From positions 1 through 7,900 of the forward strand of contig JBDZVF010000309.1 of the NCBI GenBank assembly GCA_040255575.1: 7,900 nt of DNA. The letters are read 5' to 3'. A program made the translations under genes and the position numbers. This document shows, piece by piece, positions 5,922-7,900 of this stretch. The number at the start of each line of letters is the position of its first letter. Position 1 is the stretch's first letter. The notes beneath the pieces are model-generated. The model was not told the DNA's origin. It searched no databases and worked only from the letters and a program-made list of their open reading frames with translations. The DNA is from JADGHX01 sp040255575. Lineage in GTDB: Bacteria > Pseudomonadota > Gammaproteobacteria > Steroidobacterales > Steroidobacteraceae.

Positions 5922-6908
5922 TCACCCTACCCGCACGACGGTGCGACCGACGTTCTTGCCGTCGAGGTAGTCCTGAAAGCTACCGGCGAGTAAGTCGAAC
6001 GGGATCTCGCGCGTCACGATCCGGGACAGATGCCGGGGCGCGAGATCCGAGGCGATGCGCTTCCAGACTTCCAGGCGCATTGCACGCGGCGTGGCGACGC
6101 TGTTGATGCCCAGCAGGCTGACGGCTCGCAAAATGAAGGGCATCACGGTGGTTTGCAGCTTCGCGCCGCCTGCCAGCCCCACGCTTGCGATGTTGCCGCC
6201 GTAGACCACCGTGCGGGTCAGCCAGGCCAGCGTTTCGCCGCCCACGCTGTCGATCGCCCCGCCGAATTGCGCGCGCTCGAGCGGGCGTGAGCCGTAATCC
6301 ACGCCTTGCCGCAAGAGCACCTGCGAAGCGCCGATCGCGCGCAGATAACCTTCGGAGTCCTCCTTGCCCGTGAGAGCAATCACCTGGTAGCCGAGTGCAC
6401 TCAGCATGTCGATGGCGAGACTCCCGACTCCGCCGGTTGCACCCGTCACCACCACCGGCCCGAGCGCGGGCGTCTGGCCATTCGCCTCCATGCGATGAAT
6501 CGCGAGCGCGGCAGTGAAGCCGGCGGTGCCGATCGCCATCGCTGTGCGCTCGTCCAGCCCACTCGGAAGCGGCACGACGGAGTCGCCCGGCACGCGCGCA
6601 AGCTCCGCGTAGCCGCCGTCGCGTGTTTCGGAGAGCTCGCAGCCGGTCACGAGCACGCGATCTCCAGGCTTGTAGCGAGCATCGCCCGACTCTTCGACGA
6701 CGCCCGCGAGATCGATGCCGCCCACGAGTGGATAGCGACGAAGGATCTTGCCCGCCCCCGTCGCGGCCAGCGCGTCCTTGTAGTTGATGTCGGACCAGGA
6801 GACCCGGATGACGACATCACCCGGTGACAGATCACTCAACTCCAGCGTTTCGTAGCGCGCGACGACGCGCCCGTTCTCTTCGTGGATCCTGAAGGCCTTA
6901 AGCGGCAC
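5922..6908 (-). CDS. acuI: Acryloyl-CoA reductase, AcuI/YhdH family
   Basis: AcuI reduces acryloyl-CoA to propionyl-CoA with NADPH. It serves acrylate and 3-hydroxypropionate metabolism and removes a toxic electrophile. The 328-residue protein is a zinc-free medium-chain dehydrogenase/reductase (E. coli YhdH is 324). Family blocks are SDINYKDALAATGAGKI (39-55), the PLVGGIDLAG segment (60-69), IGTAGFTAALAIHRME (126-141), the dinucleotide-binding loop TGATGGVGS (155-163), GAIDSVGG (217-224), and YGGNIASVGLAGGAKLQTTV (236-255). The start is taken as GTG at 6908 because VPLKAFRIHE matches the family N-terminus; the ATG at 7007 would add 33 unrelated Ser/Thr/Arg-rich residues translated from inside the preceding gene. 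The GTG overlaps the 3' end of the hydrolase gene by 11 nt and has no clear ribosome binding site, suggesting coupled translation. Its neighbours prpBCD consume the product propionyl-CoA. Generic quinone oxidoreductase is the usual weaker annotation. Confidence 0.92.
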   Translation of the reverse strand: MPLKAFRIHEENGRVVARYETLELSDLSPGDVVIRVSWSDINYKDALAATGAGKILRRYPLVGGIDLAGVVEESGDARYKPGDRVLVTGCELSETRDGGYAELARVPGDSVVPLPSGLDERTAMAIGTAGFTAALAIHRMEANGQTPALGPVVVTGATGGVGSLAIDMLSALGYQVIALTGKEDSEGYLRAIGASQVLLRQGVDYGSRPLERAQFGGAIDSVGGETLAWLTRTVVYGGNIASVGLAGGAKLQTTVMPFILRAVSLLGINSVATPRAMRLEVWKRIASDLAPRHLSRIVTREIPFDLLAGSFQDYLDGKNVGRTVVRVG

Positions 6909-7854
6909 GTTTCTGCCGCTCGAGCCAGACGACGAGGCCCTGGGCGTTGAGGTCTGCGTCGTCCTTGAGCAGCGCGTCGATGCGATCGTCGGAGAGCTGA
7001 ACGCCATGCTTGCGCGCGTGGCCGCGCCACAACGCCAGCATCTCGTTCAAGATCGCATCCTTGGCGTTCGGCCGATCGGCGTTACGCCGGGCGATCTGCA
7101 CGAGCTCGTGCACCTGCGTCTTGAGATCACCGGCGAGCCTCGGGATATCGGTGACACGGCTGTAGTGCATGAGATACGCGGCTTGCGGCCGATAACTCGC
7201 GATGCGCTCGATGGACGCGACGAGCTGATCCGGATCGAACTGGGTCGGCGTCGTCGTCGGCAGAATGAACGCGCCGCGCTGCGTATCGAACTCGCGATAG
7301 GACAGCCCGAACGTATCCCCCGTGAACACGCCTGCATGATCCAGATCGACGATGCACTGGTGATGAAGCGCGTGGCCCGGCGTGTGGATCAGCTCGAAGC
7401 GCCGGCCGGCGAGCTCGACCCTGTCGCCATCCTGCGTCGTGATGACGCGCTCCGCGGGGATGGGCACGATGTCCGCGTAGAGCCGCTCGAACTGCGCATC
7501 CCCATAGACCACGCGCGTGCCGGCGACGAGTTTCGCCGGATCGATGAGGTGCGGGGCGCCGCGCGGATGGAGAACCGCCTTCGCATTCGGCAAAGCCTGC
7601 ATGAGCGCGCCGGCCCCGCCGGCATGGTCGAGGTGCACGTGAGTGAGCAGCAGCAGATCGACCGCGCTTCGAGCGATGCCAAGACGATCGAGCGCTTCGA
7701 GCAAATAGGGAACCGAGCGCGTGGTGCCCACGTCAACGAACGCCGCGCGTCCCTTGTGTTCCACGATATGCGCGGCCGCGAGCCCCGGGCGCACATACTC
7801 GGCATCGACTGCGTGAATGCCGTAAGGGTGTCGTGTGATCGTCGGTTCGTGCAT
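6898..7854 (-). CDS. MBL-fold metallo-hydrolase
   Basis: This 318-residue protein has the complete metal-binding set of the metallo-beta-lactamase hydrolase superfamily: THVHLDH with His72, His74, Asp76 and His77, then His161 in HTPGHALHH, Asp180 in FTGDTFG and His230 in LMHYSR. It should bind two zinc or similar ions and hydrolyse an ester, thioester, lactone or phosphodiester bond. It has no signal peptide, so a cytoplasmic role is likely. The region after about 240 is a helical extension (240-318) that may form a lid or dimer interface. The ATG at 7854 is preceded by GGGAG 12 nt upstream. The frame stays open to the window edge without another start codon. It is the first visible gene of the run and overlaps acuI. 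A glyoxalase-II-like thioesterase acting on a three-carbon CoA or related ester would fit the neighbours, but the substrate is not readable from sequence. Confidence 0.88.
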   Translation of the reverse strand: MHEPTITRHPYGIHAVDAEYVRPGLAAAHIVEHKGRAAFVDVGTTRSVPYLLEALDRLGIARSAVDLLLLTHVHLDHAGGAGALMQALPNAKAVLHPRGAPHLIDPAKLVAGTRVVYGDAQFERLYADIVPIPAERVITTQDGDRVELAGRRFELIHTPGHALHHQCIVDLDHAGVFTGDTFGLSYREFDTQRGAFILPTTTPTQFDPDQLVASIERIASYRPQAAYLMHYSRVTDIPRLAGDLKTQVHELVQIARRNADRPNAKDAILNEMLALWRGHARKHGVQLSDDRIDALLKDDADLNAQGLVVWLERQKRAA

Positions 7855-7900
7855 AGAGATGTGAGGCTCCCGCTTTCGTCGGCCCGCGCGTTTCGGGCAC

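Larger units (their letters stand above)
1721..7854 (-). other. Predicted six-gene operon: MBL hydrolase-acuI-prpB-prpC-prpD-rsmG
   Basis: Six genes lie on one strand with junctions of 11-nt overlap, 18-nt gap, 4-nt ATGA overlap, 3-nt gap and 17-nt gap. No intergenic space is long enough for an ordinary promoter plus regulator site or a terminator. I therefore infer a single transcript whose main promoter lies beyond 7854, possibly outside the window: the 46 bp upstream show no recognisable -35/-10 pair. No minus-strand terminator is visible after rsmG before the coding sequence of the convergent gene begins. Confidence 0.7.

Overview
The window reads as chromosomal DNA from a GC-rich proteobacterium. 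The RsmG and methylcitrate-cycle proteins look most like gammaproteobacterial ones, but that placement is an inference from remembered family sequences, not from a search. I see no rRNA, tRNA, insertion sequence, phage gene or CRISPR array. Coding density is almost complete: the largest gap between genes is 22 bp.

Left part (1-1698, plus strand): the 3' portion of a large gene whose 5' end lies outside the window. Its product has a very long disordered Ala/Ser/Pro-rich region containing two 15-bp tandem repeats, then a small helical segment, one transmembrane helix and a C-terminal beta-rich domain. The layout resembles that of membrane-anchored anti-sigma-like proteins, but without the zinc-binding cysteines. 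I cannot assign a function.

Right part (7854 down to 1721, minus strand): six tightly packed genes that look like one transcription unit. In transcription order they are a metallo-beta-lactamase-fold hydrolase, an AcuI/YhdH acryloyl-CoA reductase, prpB, prpC, prpD and rsmG. Spacings are 11-nt overlap, 18-nt gap, 4-nt ATGA overlap, 3-nt gap and 17-nt gap. PrpC, PrpD and PrpB are core enzymes of the methylcitrate cycle, which turns propionyl-CoA plus oxaloacetate into succinate and pyruvate. AcuI makes propionyl-CoA from acryloyl-CoA, so its position beside prpBCD suggests a route from acrylate or 3-hydroxypropionate carbon into central metabolism. The propionyl-CoA synthetase (prpE), the regulator (prpR) and the 2-methylisocitrate-forming aconitase are not in the window.

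The last gene of the run, rsmG, encodes the 16S rRNA G527 methyltransferase. It usually sits next to mnmG and the parAB genes; here it trails the methylcitrate genes and converges on the plus-strand gene with only 22 bp between stop codons. I found no convincing evidence for a wholly new system. The observations most worth checking are the acuI-prp linkage, the displaced rsmG, and the unassigned repeat-bearing membrane protein.
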